36,391 nt of DNA from Glaciozyma antarctica PI12 (Eukaryota > Basidiomycota > Microbotryomycetes > Kriegeriales > Camptobasidiaceae). The translations under genes and the position numbers were made by a program. Below the pieces are notes generated by a model that was not told the origin of the DNA, did not search any database, and was given only the letters and a program-made list of their open reading frames with translations. Positions 19,098 to 30,301 of this stretch are shown one piece after another. Location of the stretch: the NCBI GenBank assembly GCA_002917775.1, contig KZ627155.1:1040504-1076894 (forward strand), read 5' to 3'. How positions within the stretch are numbered: position 1 is the first letter of the stretch; every line of letters begins with the position of its first letter.

Positions 19098-20264
19098 ATG
19101 CGCTCCACGAACCCCCACACCGCTTTCGCCAAAACGGCCTTCTCTATCTCAGGTGCTTCAGGCCTCTACGACCGCGCCAGGCCCAACTACCCTCCCGCCG
19201 CTCTCTCCCACATCCTCTCCCTCCTCCCTCTCACTCCAGCTCGGATCGTCGAACTCGGTAGTGGCACAGGCCTGTTCAGTCGAATGCTGTTGGAGGCGGG
19301 GAAAGGGAGGATACAGAGTCTGGTTTGCGTTGAACCGGCAGAGGGGATGAGGGAGGGGTTTAGGAATAAGTTGGGAGAGACGGGAGGGGCGGAGGTGCGA
19401 GTGGTCGAGGGAAGGTTTGATGAGATACCGGTTGAGGAGGGGAAGGTGGATATGGTGATTGCTGCTCAGGTGAGTCGAGTTTGAGGATTGAGTAGCGAGC
19501 GGAGCGAGTTCAGGAGCGAAGCAAGTGCATTCCTCCCTGGAACTAAGCGCGAAGCTTGTCCCTTTCTCGAAGGATCGAATGCATCGCACATCAGTTCTCT
19601 CGCGAGCATCCGAGCGCTGGATGGGACGAGTCGAGCGATTCACCTCTGCGAAGCCGGATCTCCGACCAACCTCGCACCATGTCCCTCGCTAACCCTCTCA
19701 CAGGCCTTCCACTGGGTCGGACACGACGGCGCCTCCTCCCTCGCCGAGACATCTCGCGTCCTACGCTCAGGCGGCTCGCTCGTCCTCATCTGGAACCTCG
19801 AGGATCGCTCAACGCCCTGGGTCGCTCAATGCCGCGACGCGTACGAGCGTTTCGAAGCTGGTACACCTCAGTGCGTCCTCCCCCTCTCCTCGTCGAACGT
19901 GACTGATGATGAAAAGGTATCGTCATGGGTATTGGAAGTGCATTTTCGATACGGAGGAGTACAAGACTTCGTTCGGCCCGTTCGAGCTACGGACGTACCA
20001 CCGCGGGATCCCAGCTACGACGCAGCTGGTCGTCGATCGCGTGCTTTCCAAGTCGTTCATTACTGCGTTAGGAGAGGAGGAGCAAAGAGAGGTGTTGGAG
20101 GAGGTGAGGAGGGTGGTGGAGAGGGGGGAGGGCAAGGTCTGGATTGATGAGAAGGAGGGAACGTTTGGTGAGTTGCGTTCTTGCTGGCTGAAGTCGTGAA
20201 GCTGATGGCGAGGAGCGCAGAATATCCTTATTCGACGGATATGTATGTAATGGAGAGGGTTTAG
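19098..20264 (+). CDS. SAM-dependent class I methyltransferase (type 11 fold)
   Basis: Four exons (19098-19469, 19704-19870, 19917-20167, 20221-20264) give 277 aa in frame. The opening SGASGLYDRARPNYPPAAL and motif I IVELGSGTGLFSRML are typical of the yeast Crg1/Tmt1-like small-molecule methyltransferase group. CVEPAEGMREGF is the acidic SAM-ribose loop, VDMVIAAQAFHW the post-I/motif IV region, and LRSGGSLVLIWNLED motif VI. The substrate cannot be inferred. Intron 1 (19470-19703) is 234 nt and contains copy E of the intron repeat. An in-frame upstream exon is possible, so the N-terminus may be longer. Confidence 0.8.
19493..19530 (+). repeat. Short remnant of the intron-borne repeat, copy E
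   Basis: The sequence TAGCGAGCGGAGCGAG followed by GAGCGAAGCAAGTGCAT lies about 22 nt after the GTGAGT donor of the methyltransferase gene's first intron, in the gene's sense orientation. It matches the CACGAGCGGAGCGAGTGTAGTGC unit of copies A-C, but no GCCGCAGG end follows. It is the weakest member. Confidence 0.5.
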
Positions 20265-20533
20265 AGGGCGAAGGAGCGTCGAGAATGAGGAATGGACATT
20301 CGTTACGCGCAGTGGTTTCGTCGAGTCGAGAAGCTTGATGTGCGTTGAGGCTGGAGAGCAGAAGTGATGACAGTGGGTGAGGAAAAGGGAGGAGCGTTTG
20401 GCGCGCCGAGAGCAGATCAACCACCCGAGCAGCGTCGCAGCGACGAGCGACTCCAAATCAACAACTCTCCCTTTCAGTATCGTAACGACAAATCCACCTT
20501 GAAACATCGCACTCCGCACGCCCACTCGCCAGC

Positions 20534-22076
20534 TCAGAAGTACACCCTCACCGCCTTGTCCATCCGATCCACCGCAGGGCAATACGGGCACTTGAAGCTC
20601 CTGCTTCAACATTCATGAGCTCGCGTCGCGTCAATAAGAGGCAAAGAGCACGCACGGAGTTCCTCGGGACAATCGCATCAAGCTCTCCTTCGCGATAACG
20701 TGTCCGCACGGGAGGAGCATCGGAGGGTTCGCTGCTGTCGCCTGCTCCTTGGAGACCGGGCACGCAAAGATCGAGTGGTAGCTGTGGCTGGCAGGAAGGG
20801 GAATCTCGACCTGCGTTCATACCACATCAGCTCCTGCCCAGATCGCGCACTCGAAGACAGAGACGACGCACAGGCAGCTCGTCGACCGCACTCCACTCGG
20901 TCCGCTTCTCCTTCATCACCGCCCGAACTTTCTGAATCCTCGCCATCGCTCCTCCCCCCCCAATATCGGTCACGACCGTCAATGGCGAGTCCCTCTGCAA
21001 CCCCAGCCTCCTCAAGAACGCCGCCGTAAACATCCCCATGACCGTCGTCGGTCCCTCCACTCCCTTCCCTCCGTCGCTCGCATCGTACTCTGCAAACAAC
21101 GCCGCGTAAGGCGAGGCTAGTAGCCGCGAGAAGGGCATGTAGAGGGGTGCGGTGAAGAGGGCTTGAATGGTGGCTTCTCGCGCGGGGGTGTGGAAGGGTC
21201 GGAAATGATGTCCACCGTACGCGAGGGCGGCTTGGGTCGAAGGAGAGGCGTACGAGGTGGAAGGAAGGGTTAGGAGGGGGTCGGTGGAGGAGGAGAGGTC
21301 GGACGAAGCGAGGAGGAGCCGCACGAACTCGTCCTTCCTCAGTGCGAACTCGAGGTCTCCCTCGGGGTCCACACCGGCGTTCGAGGAGACCCATTCGAGG
21401 GCAGAGGTGCAGGATCCGCGGTGGAGCTCGCCGAGGATCGTGTGCAGGAGTCGTAGGTCGGCTAGCAGCTCCGAGCTAGGGGTAGGCGTCCCTGATTCGC
21501 CGAGGAACGTGTCGAGCGCGCCAAACGATCCGAGTCGAGCGAGGTGGAGCGCAATCGANNNANNNAAAGAGCAATCGTCTCGTTCAAGGAGGAGATGGCG
21601 AGAGGGCTGCCAAAGGTTGATGGAGGGGGAGGAGGGATGGACGAGGTGGGGCCGGAGGCGGTGATGGTGAGGAGGGAGGGGTGGAGACCTGGTGGCGGGT
21701 CGACTGGGCTTGGAGGGGGAAAGACCGGGACCAGCGGCGTAGCGAACTTCTGCAGTCACCGTCGAGGGGGAGGGTCAGCTGTGGTCGGGCGAGCTGCACA
21801 CAGACGGACCTTGTCTACTCCTTTACCAAACTTGTTGACCGCGCTCGCCCATTCCTTGTGCGAAGTAGAGACCTTGGCGTTACCCGTCTTGACGAACGTG
21901 GAGAGTGGGAGCAGCTGGTCGGCGGGTTGACCTGCTGCCAGCTGAGCTCTGGCGCGGTCGAGGCGGTCGATGATGGCTTGAACGGTGTCGAGGCCGAGTG
22001 CGTTGGCGGCGTTGGCAGAGGCGGCTGCCAGTGCAAAGTCCTTGGGGAGAGGATCGAGGTAGTCTGCGCCCGACAT
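20534..22076 (-). CDS. RMD5: Rmd5/Gid2-type RING E3 subunit of the GID/CTLH ubiquitin ligase
   Basis: Rmd5 is a RING subunit of the GID complex, which in yeast degrades gluconeogenic enzymes when glucose returns. The last exons are 20872-21749 (holding an N gap), 20810-20656 and 20600-20534; the first begins at 22076 with [14 protein letters not shown]. The product has an N-terminal helix region, a LisH/CTLH/CRA-type helical centre ([47 protein letters not shown]) and a C-terminal [41 protein letters not shown], ending DKAVRVYF. Several RING positions are non-canonical, as is usual in Rmd5. N characters at 21559-21565 interrupt the coding region where the frame changes from one side to the other. 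RMD5 and STE11 share a 193-bp divergent promoter. Confidence 0.88.
21559..21565. other. Ambiguous bases (assembly N run) inside RMD5
   Basis: Seven positions read NNNANNN. The upstream RMD5 frame ([10 protein letters not shown]) and the downstream one ([11 protein letters not shown]) differ by one base across it, so the number of bases is not reliable. Confidence 0.9.
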
Positions 22077-22269
22077 GGTTTGGGAGCAAGAAGAGCTGAG
22101 GCAGCGAGCTCGAGCGAAGTTGATCGCTCCGTCGCGGTTCCTTTCTTGTTCCCTTCCTCTCCAACTTCTTCTCTTGTCGAGGCTGGCCATGAACAGTGAC
22201 TCACTCAAGCGCGCCTGAACACGAATCCTCTCCACCTGAACCTCTTCTCCCAGCCGGTTCAAAGGACCC

Positions 22270-25200
22270 ATGGCAACGCTCGCCTTCCCACCCACGGCGA
22301 GCTCCTTCCCCTCCGCCTCGACTTCAAACCCAGGATCGCCGACCTTCCCCCATTCCCAGTCACTATCGCTCAACGGCGCAGGCTTCGCGCTCGCTCTTCG
22401 ACCAGGCACCTCCGTCGGCAACCGCCCTCTCGATATCGTCCCTCCCTCAGCAGCTCTCCCGGAGGAGCCGCCAAGCGCCAACGGCCGCACCTATCTCGCG
22501 TTCATCAAGAGCTGGGACGACGAGCATGTCGGGAGGTGGCTGTACGAGGTGCACGTTGGGCAGTACGCGGACGTCTTTCGGACCAACGACATTCGTGGGG
22601 ACGTCCTGCTCGACGTGGACCAGCAGGCGCTCAAGGAGATGGGAGTGCGGAGCGTAGGGGACAGGGTCAAGATTACGGTTGCGATCAAGGCGCTTCGGCA
22701 GCGGTGCGTCAAGTCGACCGTGTCGATGCCGCCTCGACAGCCCTCGTACGGGAGTATGGCCTCGTTGGCGTCGAACGGAGCTCCGAGCAGCAGCGCAGGA
22801 GCAACAGTAGGACGGAGACCAGGCAGCGGCAAAGCCTCAGGTCGTATTCCTCCACCCCTCCACCTCTCCCAGTCCAACACCTTCCTCCCTCAAGCCTGGC
22901 AGCCTTCGACTACTCCAGGATCCTCGCGTCCGAACCTCTCCCTCAACTCCTTCCTTCTCAACGCCCCCACCAATGGCCTCACCTCCGCCAGCAGTCCCCG
23001 AAGCCCTGGTCGCAACGTTCCCCCTCCATCCCTCCCTCCACCCCGCTCCCAACCTCCACCAGCTCCCAGCTCCCGCAACTCTCCTCCGACGACTCAATCC
23101 TCCCTTCCACGCTTCGGCGCCCCCAGCATTTCCACCACCGCCGCCAGCCCCACCTCCTCTACTTTCCCCGCCAACAGCTCGTCTAGCAGCAGCAACGGAG
23201 GCACCTGGCCTCGCTCCTCGAGCACGAGCCCCGTTCCTTCAATCGAGCGCAAGATGGGCTCTCCGCAGCGCCCTCCGACCGGCGTCGTCCCTCTTCGACC
23301 TTCGACGGGCGCGCAAGGGAAGTCGTCCTCGACGAGCACGAGTCCTGGGAGGCCTTCGACGACGCCTGGCAGCTACGGGCACAACCAGCCATTATCGACG
23401 CATCCTTACGCCACTTCGACCTCTCCGACCTCCGAAGGGTTCAGCAATACGATCTACGGCCGACCGATCCCCGCTTCTCTCCCGACCAAAACCCCACTTA
23501 CTCTCCTCCCCTCCCCGCCTATCGCCAACGTCCCAGGAGCTGATGTCTATTCGACCGCGAGCACGAGGCCTACGACTCCGGGCGGAATGAGCTCTCTCGA
23601 CGCCGTCATGCGCAAGGCGGTCAAGTTTATCGGAGACGACGGAGTGTCGAAGATGATTGCGGTGGCGGATTGTACGAACGGGAGAGAGGTCCTCGTGCGG
23701 GTGCTGAGGAAGTTTCAGGTGATTGGAGCCGGGGCTGGAGCAGGGAGCGGAAGTGGAGGAGAGGGCGACGAGGGAGAAGGCTGGGGAGTGTACGCGACGA
23801 ACGACGGTCAAGGTGCGTTCGCCTTTTTCGAGAGAGATCGGGCGGCGAGCTGACCCTGCCCCGCAGTTCAACGCATGCTCAGCGAAGCAGAGCTCTTCGC
23901 CGTCTGCCGCGATGGCCAGGCACCAGATCGCCAACGAGGTCTCACCCTTCGTCGAATCAAGGATTTCGAGGCGACGAAGCGAGGTCGCAAGCTCCAGTGG
24001 ATGTTCGGCGTCCCCAGTCCTCCCGAATTGACTCGCCCCGGTGGCGTCTCCGCCTCTTCGCCCACGTCGCTTAACTACCTCGGCGTCGGGATCCCTTCGA
24101 CGACCATCGAGCCCGCTTCGCCCTCGCCTTCGACCTCGTCGGACTTTGAGCGCGCGCAGAGCATCGCCAGCGGGGACCGCAGGCTCAAGCGAGCGAGCAC
24201 GATCAGCATCATGTCGAGCTTGGGCGTCGACTACCCCGACCACGCGCAGGTCCCGACACACTCCCCCTCGTCGGCATCGTTCCTCAGCTCTGGCCGCAAG
24301 CTCCGCAACTTCTTCGGCCAACGTCCTCCCTCCGAACTCATCGCCACGCATCTCACCGAGTACTTCCCCAAGGCGGAGAAGAACAAGCTCCTTTCGAAGC
24401 AGGTGCGCGAGAGTATGCGCAAGTCGATCGTCCGGCGCGACAGCCAGTACAGCGTTGTCGATACGAGCTGGGAGAAGGCTCCCGATCGGTACAGCCTCAA
24501 CCCGTCGACTCAGTCGCGCTTCAGCGGCAGCTCGGGCGGGTCGATTCGAAGCTCCGTGCAGCAGGCGTCGGCGATGGCGGATCGCGACTACCCTACTACC
24601 CCACCTCGATTTGGCGGAGCAAGATCGCAGGCCGACAACCAGAGTATTCGCTCGTCCGCTCCGCCCAGTATTCTCGAACCGCCGGATGAGAGCGCCGAGG
24701 ACGACGACGAGGCCGACACGAGGAGTATCGCGAAGAGCGTTGCGAGCAAGAGTTCAAGGAGGAGCAAGAGCTCGAGGATGAGCGGGTGGGATGGGAGGAG
24801 CAAGGACTCGGATTCAGCGTCGATGATTACGGTCGACGAGGTGACGGCCGAGTTGGAGACGAGGAGGAAGAGCTTGGTGAGCTACATGAGTAGCGAGGAC
24901 GACGACGAGGAGCTGCCGGTCGAAGGAGAGCCCGGGGAGGTGCGACCGCCGAGCATCGAGTTCTCGCTGGAGGAGGAGGTCGACGAAGAGGAGGATAGCG
25001 AGGAGGACGAGTCGGAGAGCGAGGAGAGCGAGAGCGAGGAGGAGATCCCAGCTCAGGCTGTTTCGAGTGAGTCCTTTCGCGGGTCCTCTTTCGAGATTGA
25101 CAACTGACGCGTGAAGAAACAGGCAAGCCTGCGCTCAAGTGGATCAAGGGCGCCCTCATCGGCGCTGGATCGTTCGGCTCCGTCTACCTCGGCATGAACC

Positions 25201-26195
25201 CGACGAGCGGATCTCTCATGGCCGTCAAGCAGGTCGAGCTCCCTACCGGCAACTCGCACAACGAGGAGCGCAAGAAGAGCATGCTCGACGCTCTCGAGCG
25301 CGAGATTGAGCTTCTCAAGGTCCTTCAGCACGAGAGTACGTTCGCTCCCTCGATCTCGCTGTGTGCGTCTCGCTGACGAAAGTGCAACAGACATCGTTCA
25401 GTACCTCGACTCCTCCTCCGACGCCACTCACCTCAACATTTTCCTCGAGTACGTCCCCGGAGGATCAGTCGCCGCGCTACTTTCGAACTACGGCGCATTC
25501 GAGGAGGCTCTCGTCAGCAAGTTTGTTCGGCAGATTCTCACCGGTCTCGAGTACCTCCACGAGCGCGAGATCATCCATCGCGACATCAAAGGCGCCAACA
25601 TCCTCGTCGACAACAATGGCGGGATCAAGATCTCGGATTTTGGCATCTCGAAGAAGGTCGAAGACAGTGCGTCCTCGTCGTTTCGTGCCTTCGAGAACGC
25701 GTACTAATGCAGCATGTGCAGACCTTCTCTCCACCTCCAAGGTCCATCGTCCTTCGCTCCAAGGCTCAGTCTACTGGATGGCGCCCGAGGTCGTCAAGCA
25801 GACGGCGTACACGAGCAAGGCCGACATTTGGAGCTTGGGCTGCCTCGTCGTCGAGATGCTCACCGGCGTTCATCCTTGGGCCAACTTGACGCAGATGCAG
25901 GCGATCTTCCGCGTACGCTCTCTCTCGCTTCTCCTCGCTCCTCAGCTAACATGCGTTCGCACACTAGATCGGCTCCTCCGCTATCCCCACGATCCCCGAC
26001 GACGTCTCCAGCGATGCCGAGGACTTCCTCGACCAGACCTTCCTCATCGACTACAAGGAGCGACCGCCGGCGCGCGAGCTCCTGCAGCATGCGTTCATCA
26101 AGGAGGTCGACGCGCGAACGGCGGAGCAGCAGACGCCGACGAGGGCGACGTTCAGTCAGCAGAACAGCCCTGTCAAGGCCGAGGTGGCAGCTTGA
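22270..26195 (+). CDS. STE11: MAP kinase kinase kinase Ste11 (SAM, Ras-association and kinase domains)
   Basis: The top kinase of the pheromone/osmostress MAPK cascade. Six exons (22270-23812, 23867-25066, 25123-25335, 25391-25666, 25722-25912, 25968-26195) give 1216 aa in frame. Order of domains: a SAM domain near residues 75-155 ([38 protein letters not shown]), a long Ser/Pro/Thr-rich linker, a Byr2-type Ras-association domain near 440-560 ([51 protein letters not shown]), a second disordered region ending in a long acidic run, then the kinase: [68 protein letters not shown]. It is larger than yeast Ste11 (717 aa) mainly because of the linkers. Adaptor binding (Ste50) and Ras/Ste4-type control are inferred from the family. 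Confidence 0.93.
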
Positions 26196-26349
26196 TGATA
26201 AGACAGACGACGTGTTGTAGATTAGATGGACCTTTGCTTTAGTACCTTGTTTTCGCGCCCCTTAGCATCCCCCTGCATTTCGATAGCTTGTTCCTAACTC
26301 GGACGTGATCTCTCTCTGCTCGCCGAAATGCTGCTCAAAACTGCCGCAT

Positions 26350-29160
26350 CTATTTCAGCTCCGCGAGAAGCTCCTTGAGCCTCTCGTACTCGGGCTCATC
26401 CTCAAACGCGCTCTTCGTCCTCCCCAAGAACGTCCTGACCAAGCTCCTCGCCTGGAACTTCCAATCCTTCGCAATAACCTCCCCGTCCTTCCCCAACTTC
26501 GGTCCCAAGTTCTCCAACATCCCCGCGACGTCCTCGACCCTGCTACTCGCCTGCACAAACTTCTCCCGATCGTGCTCGACCGTCGCGTCGCTGGCGACTC
26601 CCGCGCGATACGCCTTAAGATGCGCATCGAGAGCTCCACCAAAGTCGTTGGACCAGATGCTGAGGCGGGCCTGAGCGAGGAAGACGCGGGACGAGGTCGA
26701 GACGCGGGGGAGGATGACTTCGGTGATGAGGCGTTGAACGCGAGGAGCGAGTCCCTTGCCGACGTTCGGGTCGACGTACGAGTTGTCCCCGTCGGCGTCC
26801 CCCTGATCCCGAGTGACGGCGTCAACGAGCCGTTCGAGGACCTCGAGGTCGATCGCGCCTTCGCCGTCCTTGTCGCCGCGCATTTCGACGATCCGACCGA
26901 GCGCGCGGCAGGCTTCGCTCATCTCCCCGACGTCGACGGCGACGATCATGTAGTTGAACCACATTCGCCAGGATTCGTACGAGTGCTTAATCGCTTGCTT
27001 GAGGCAGTGGAAGGCGGCTCGCTTGCGAGAGAAGGGAAGCTTGGTGACGGCGTCCTCGTCGTCCTCGACCTCCTTGGTCACGACGCCAATCGAATCGACG
27101 CCTTTCTCCACGTCCTCGAGGTCAAGCTCCTCCTCCGGGTTGACGTCTCCCTCCTGCTCCCCTCGTCGCAGATGGCATGAGGCGAGGTTACTCCAGCTCT
27201 CGGCATCGTCATCCTCGAGCGCGACGCACCGCCCAAACGCCTCCTGCGCACCCTTCCAATCCTCGAGCCGCATCTCGCAGCACCCGAGGACGAACCAGGT
27301 TCGCGGGAAGAGGGGGTTGATAGCGAGCGCGAGTCGAAGAGCCTTGCGCGCGGCTTCCCAATCGCCTCCAGCCCAGTACGTCGCGCCGAGGGAACGTTGA
27401 GCGCGAGACGACGTCTTGTTGGAGACGATCCACGCCTTTTCGTAATGCTTCGGCTCAACCTCGAGTTCGCCGAGGATGCACCAGAGCTTCGCCTCGCGCT
27501 TCTCTCCACCGCGGAAGATACTCCTTCCGTCCCCCTTGCGCCCCTCCATGACGAGTTCGCTCTCGGCCCTCCCGCCACCGAGCAAGTCGCGAATGACTTC
27601 GACTCCCTTCTCGGGTCGCTCGAGCGAGATCCAGCATCGCGCTACCTCTTCCCACATCTCGAGACGGGTAAAGATCTCGAGCGCCGACTTGGAGATGCCG
27701 AGCGAGAGGTACCTCGTCGCGAGTTCCCTCTCAAACTCCCACGCCGGGGGCAAGGCCAGCGCATGGAACTGAGCCAAACGGACCCGAGCCTCCGCCATGT
27801 CCTCCTTCTTGACCGCCGACGAGATGGCCGAGATTTCTGTTGGCGAACCGTCCTTGAGCTGGTCGACGAGCGCCTGCATTTGGAGGACACCGCGTTCGAC
27901 GGTTCTGCTTCGACCGGCTTCGGCGCGGCAGCGGAGGAGGAGGGCCATGGAGTGGACGCTCCAGTTCTGGGGGTCGATGAGGACGCGAGAGACGAAGGAG
28001 GAGACTTGGGAGGTGGAAAGGACGTCGGCGGAGAGGTGGAGGAGGGTCGTCGGTTGGGGGAGGGTGGAGAGGGCGAGAGCGAGGAGGACGGATTGGGAGA
28101 AAGGGGAGATGTGCGGTTGGTCGGCGGGGTCGAGGGAGGAGAGGGCGGGGGTGGGAAGGTCGTCTGTTGCAGTGAAGGCCGTTCGCTCGAGGAGGGTATC
28201 GTCGTTCAGGTCGAGGACTTGAGGAACGCGCGCTGCTTCCTCGGTCGTAACTTCCTCTGCTGCTCCTTCGACCACCTTGGGCTTCTGCACCGTCCGGTCG
28301 CGCGCCAGCACGACGAGCTGCGTCTTCTCGTCGATCTGCCATTTGGTCCTCTTGCCCATCCTCCCCGTCAATTCCCACTCGAGTCCCTCCTCCTTGGCCG
28401 CCTCTCGCGCGAGGTTTGACGCTTCCTTTTGCGCTGTCGAATGCGGTGAAGAGCGGGAAAGGAGGGAGGCGAGGAGGGAGAGGGAGAGGGAGAGTTGAGC
28501 GCGGTCGGACGAGTCGGCTGGGAGGAGGGCGCGGAGTGCGGACGCGGCGGCTGGGACAAAGGGAGGGAGAGGAACAGCCTCGTCGAGGACCTTGATCCAG
28601 ACGATTCCTGCCCGAAGGCGCCAGATCTTGATGCTCTCGAGCGTCCAGTTGGGGCCGTAGGCGGAGGTGGGGACGGGGGAGGAGGACGAGGCGGAGGAGG
28701 AGAAGGGGGAGAGGACGAGGCCGAAGATCTGTAGGGCGAGGGCGAGGAAGGTAGTCGCCTGGGCGAGGTGGTAGACTGGCTCTCCACAGTAGGCGAGCGA
28801 GTCGATGGCAGCGTCGTTCAGCTCCCGCTCCGTCACGTCGTCCACTAGGGCGAAGAGGGCGAGAGGGGAGAGAGGTAGGGAAGGGCCGGTCCAGTTAACC
28901 TGTGCGAACGCGTGCAGTAAAGCCACTCCGAGCGCCAGCAAGTCCTCCTCTGCATATTGACCTCGTTCGGGGAAGACGACTCCGACGGTAACGTTGTCGG
29001 CGGCGTCCTTGGTGAGGCGGAAGACGGATTGGGCAAAGGAGGAGGTGAGGGCGGATTCGGGGGTGGCGGCGCAGGCGTCCTGGACTGTAGGAGATGCTGA
29101 GGCAGGAGGAGGAAGGAGGGAGAGGAGCGCTGATTCTGTTGGAGTCAGGAGAGCTGCCAT
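26350..29160 (-). CDS. EMW1: TPR protein Emw1/TTC27
   Basis: Emw1 is an essential yeast TPR protein linked to cell-wall integrity; its human relative is TTC27, and the molecular role is poorly defined. This is the only large gene here without an intron in its coding part: one 936-aa frame ending LLAELK at the stop 26350-26352. TPR helices are evident in LGATYWAGGDWEAARKALR, FVLGCCEMRLEDWKGAQEAF and SWSNLASCHLRRGEQEG, with the typical WMWFNYMIVAVDVG-like WRMWFNYMIVAVDVGEMSEA downstream. Start chosen at the ATG at 29160 (MAALLTPTESALL). Four bases before it lies CTCTCAG preceded by GAGCTAACGG, so a 5'UTR intron probably ends just before the start. The frame stays open upstream to 29214 but without an ATG. 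Confidence 0.88.
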   Translation of the reverse strand: MAALLTPTESALLSLLPPPASASPTVQDACAATPESALTSSFAQSVFRLTKDAADNVTVGVVFPERGQYAEEDLLALGVALLHAFAQVNWTGPSLPLSPLALFALVDDVTERELNDAAIDSLAYCGEPVYHLAQATTFLALALQIFGLVLSPFSSSASSSSPVPTSAYGPNWTLESIKIWRLRAGIVWIKVLDEAVPLPPFVPAAASALRALLPADSSDRAQLSLSLSLLASLLSRSSPHSTAQKEASNLAREAAKEEGLEWELTGRMGKRTKWQIDEKTQLVVLARDRTVQKPKVVEGAAEEVTTEEAARVPQVLDLNDDTLLERTAFTATDDLPTPALSSLDPADQPHISPFSQSVLLALALSTLPQPTTLLHLSADVLSTSQVSSFVSRVLIDPQNWSVHSMALLLRCRAEAGRSRTVERGVLQMQALVDQLKDGSPTEISAISSAVKKEDMAEARVRLAQFHALALPPAWEFERELATRYLSLGISKSALEIFTRLEMWEEVARCWISLERPEKGVEVIRDLLGGGRAESELVMEGRKGDGRSIFRGGEKREAKLWCILGELEVEPKHYEKAWIVSNKTSSRAQRSLGATYWAGGDWEAARKALRLALAINPLFPRTWFVLGCCEMRLEDWKGAQEAFGRCVALEDDDAESWSNLASCHLRRGEQEGDVNPEEELDLEDVEKGVDSIGVVTKEVEDDEDAVTKLPFSRKRAAFHCLKQAIKHSYESWRMWFNYMIVAVDVGEMSEACRALGRIVEMRGDKDGEGAIDLEVLERLVDAVTRDQGDADGDNSYVDPNVGKGLAPRVQRLITEVILPRVSTSSRVFLAQARLSIWSNDFGGALDAHLKAYRAGVASDATVEHDREKFVQASSRVEDVAGMLENLGPKLGKDGEVIAKDWKFQARSLVRTFLGRTKSAFEDEPEYERLKELLAELK

Positions 29161-29802
29161 CGTCCTGAGAGCGAGCGCCGTTAGCTCGTAGTCTACGCCG
29201 TGGATACGAAGCACTTGCGTGAGCGTTTGTAGCCGAGCTGTAGCTACGAGGGAGATGGGAGGAAACCCAAGTGCGGCTCAAAAAAGTTCAAGTCGGTCAG
29301 CTCTTTCGTTCTCCGAGGATCTTTGTCGCCATTTAAATTGCAGTTCGTGCTCTCGATGGTTCACATTCTTGGCTGGGAAGCTAGCAGTTTCTAAGGAAGG
29401 AGAGAAGCCAGCTGTTACAAAGGTTCCGACGCGCCCAGCGGTATACCTCCGCAGAGGATGCTTCTGCGAAGCGCAAGTGGCGACAAAGCGTCCGCGTGAG
29501 AAGCGTCAAGCCCCAGGAGCTAGCGAGCATCTCTCCCGGACACCTGGGAGTAAGCCGACGCTCAGCAAGGCTGAAGAGCAAGAGAAACGCAGAAGTACCT
29601 CGCCTGGGGCCGACTCGGAGAGCTCGCTGAAATGGGAAGCAGCAGTCCTCAGCTAGCGCCTTCTAGTCACGCAGCCTTCAAAGAAACAAAACAAGCAGGG
29701 TATCAAGCAGAATAGACGCCTCTCGCTGAGCGGTGGTTGGTATCGAGGTTGCATGAGTTCCTTTTTGTTGTTGGGGGTATTCCTTTGCAGTCCCTTTTCC
29801 GC
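29161..29802. other. Intergenic stretch between EMW1 and HSP10
   Basis: 642 bases of somewhat lower GC hold the EMW1 promoter and 5'UTR and the HSP10 3' flank. The open frame 29219-29656 on the plus strand has no conserved sequence and looks accidental. Confidence 0.5.
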
Positions 29803-30301
29803 CTACTCGTTGATCTTGGCGATGATCTCAACATCACGGAAGATGTGGTACTCCTGCGCCGCCAAACCCTCTGATCAGCTCCCTTCCTTCCCGCCCCGCT
29901 CTCCGAGCTACTCACCTCCTCTCCAACCTTGACCGGCACTCCACCGAACCCAGGAAGGACAACACGATCTCCAGCCTTGACAGAGACGGGGACGACGACT
30001 CCCTCGCGGTTGGGTGCGCCGGGGCCGACGGCAATGATGGTAGCTTCGGGAGGAGGAGCGGAGGTGGCAGCGGAAGGGAGGTAGAGACCCGAAGCGGTTT
30101 TCTGCGGTGCGCGCCCTCGAGGTTAGCAGAGTCGCTTGAGCAGGGCGTGAAGGCATGCGCACCTCGACGGCCTTGGCTCGCTGAACGATAACTCGATCGA
30201 GGAGAGGGACGAGGCTCTTGATGCTCTTGATGGTGAGGGACTGCGAGGAGGACTTGGTTAGCTACGCCGCCTGGCAGGGTGAGCGCCGTATAGCTTACCA
30301 T
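29803..30301 (-). CDS. HSP10: Mitochondrial co-chaperonin Hsp10 (GroES family)
   Basis: Hsp10 caps the Hsp60 ring in the mitochondrial matrix. Four exons on the minus strand (30301-30299, 30240-30163, 30101-29916, 29853-29803) give 318 nt, 105 aa, the family's length. Sequence: SLVPLLDRVIVQRAKAVEKT, ASGLYLPSAA, ATIIAVGPGAPNREG, KAGDRVVLPGFGGVPVKVG, EEYHIFRDVEIIAKINE. The mobile loop (KTASGLYLP) and roof hairpin are present. The first coding exon consists only of the ATG, which is directly followed by a GTAAGC donor. It lies head-to-head with HSP60, with 167 bp between the start codons, so coordinate transcription is likely. Confidence 0.95.

Noticed and set aside
29219-29656. 145-codon open frame between EMW1 and HSP10
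   Set aside because: No conserved motif, codon use unlike the neighbours, and the position of the EMW1 promoter makes a real gene unlikely.
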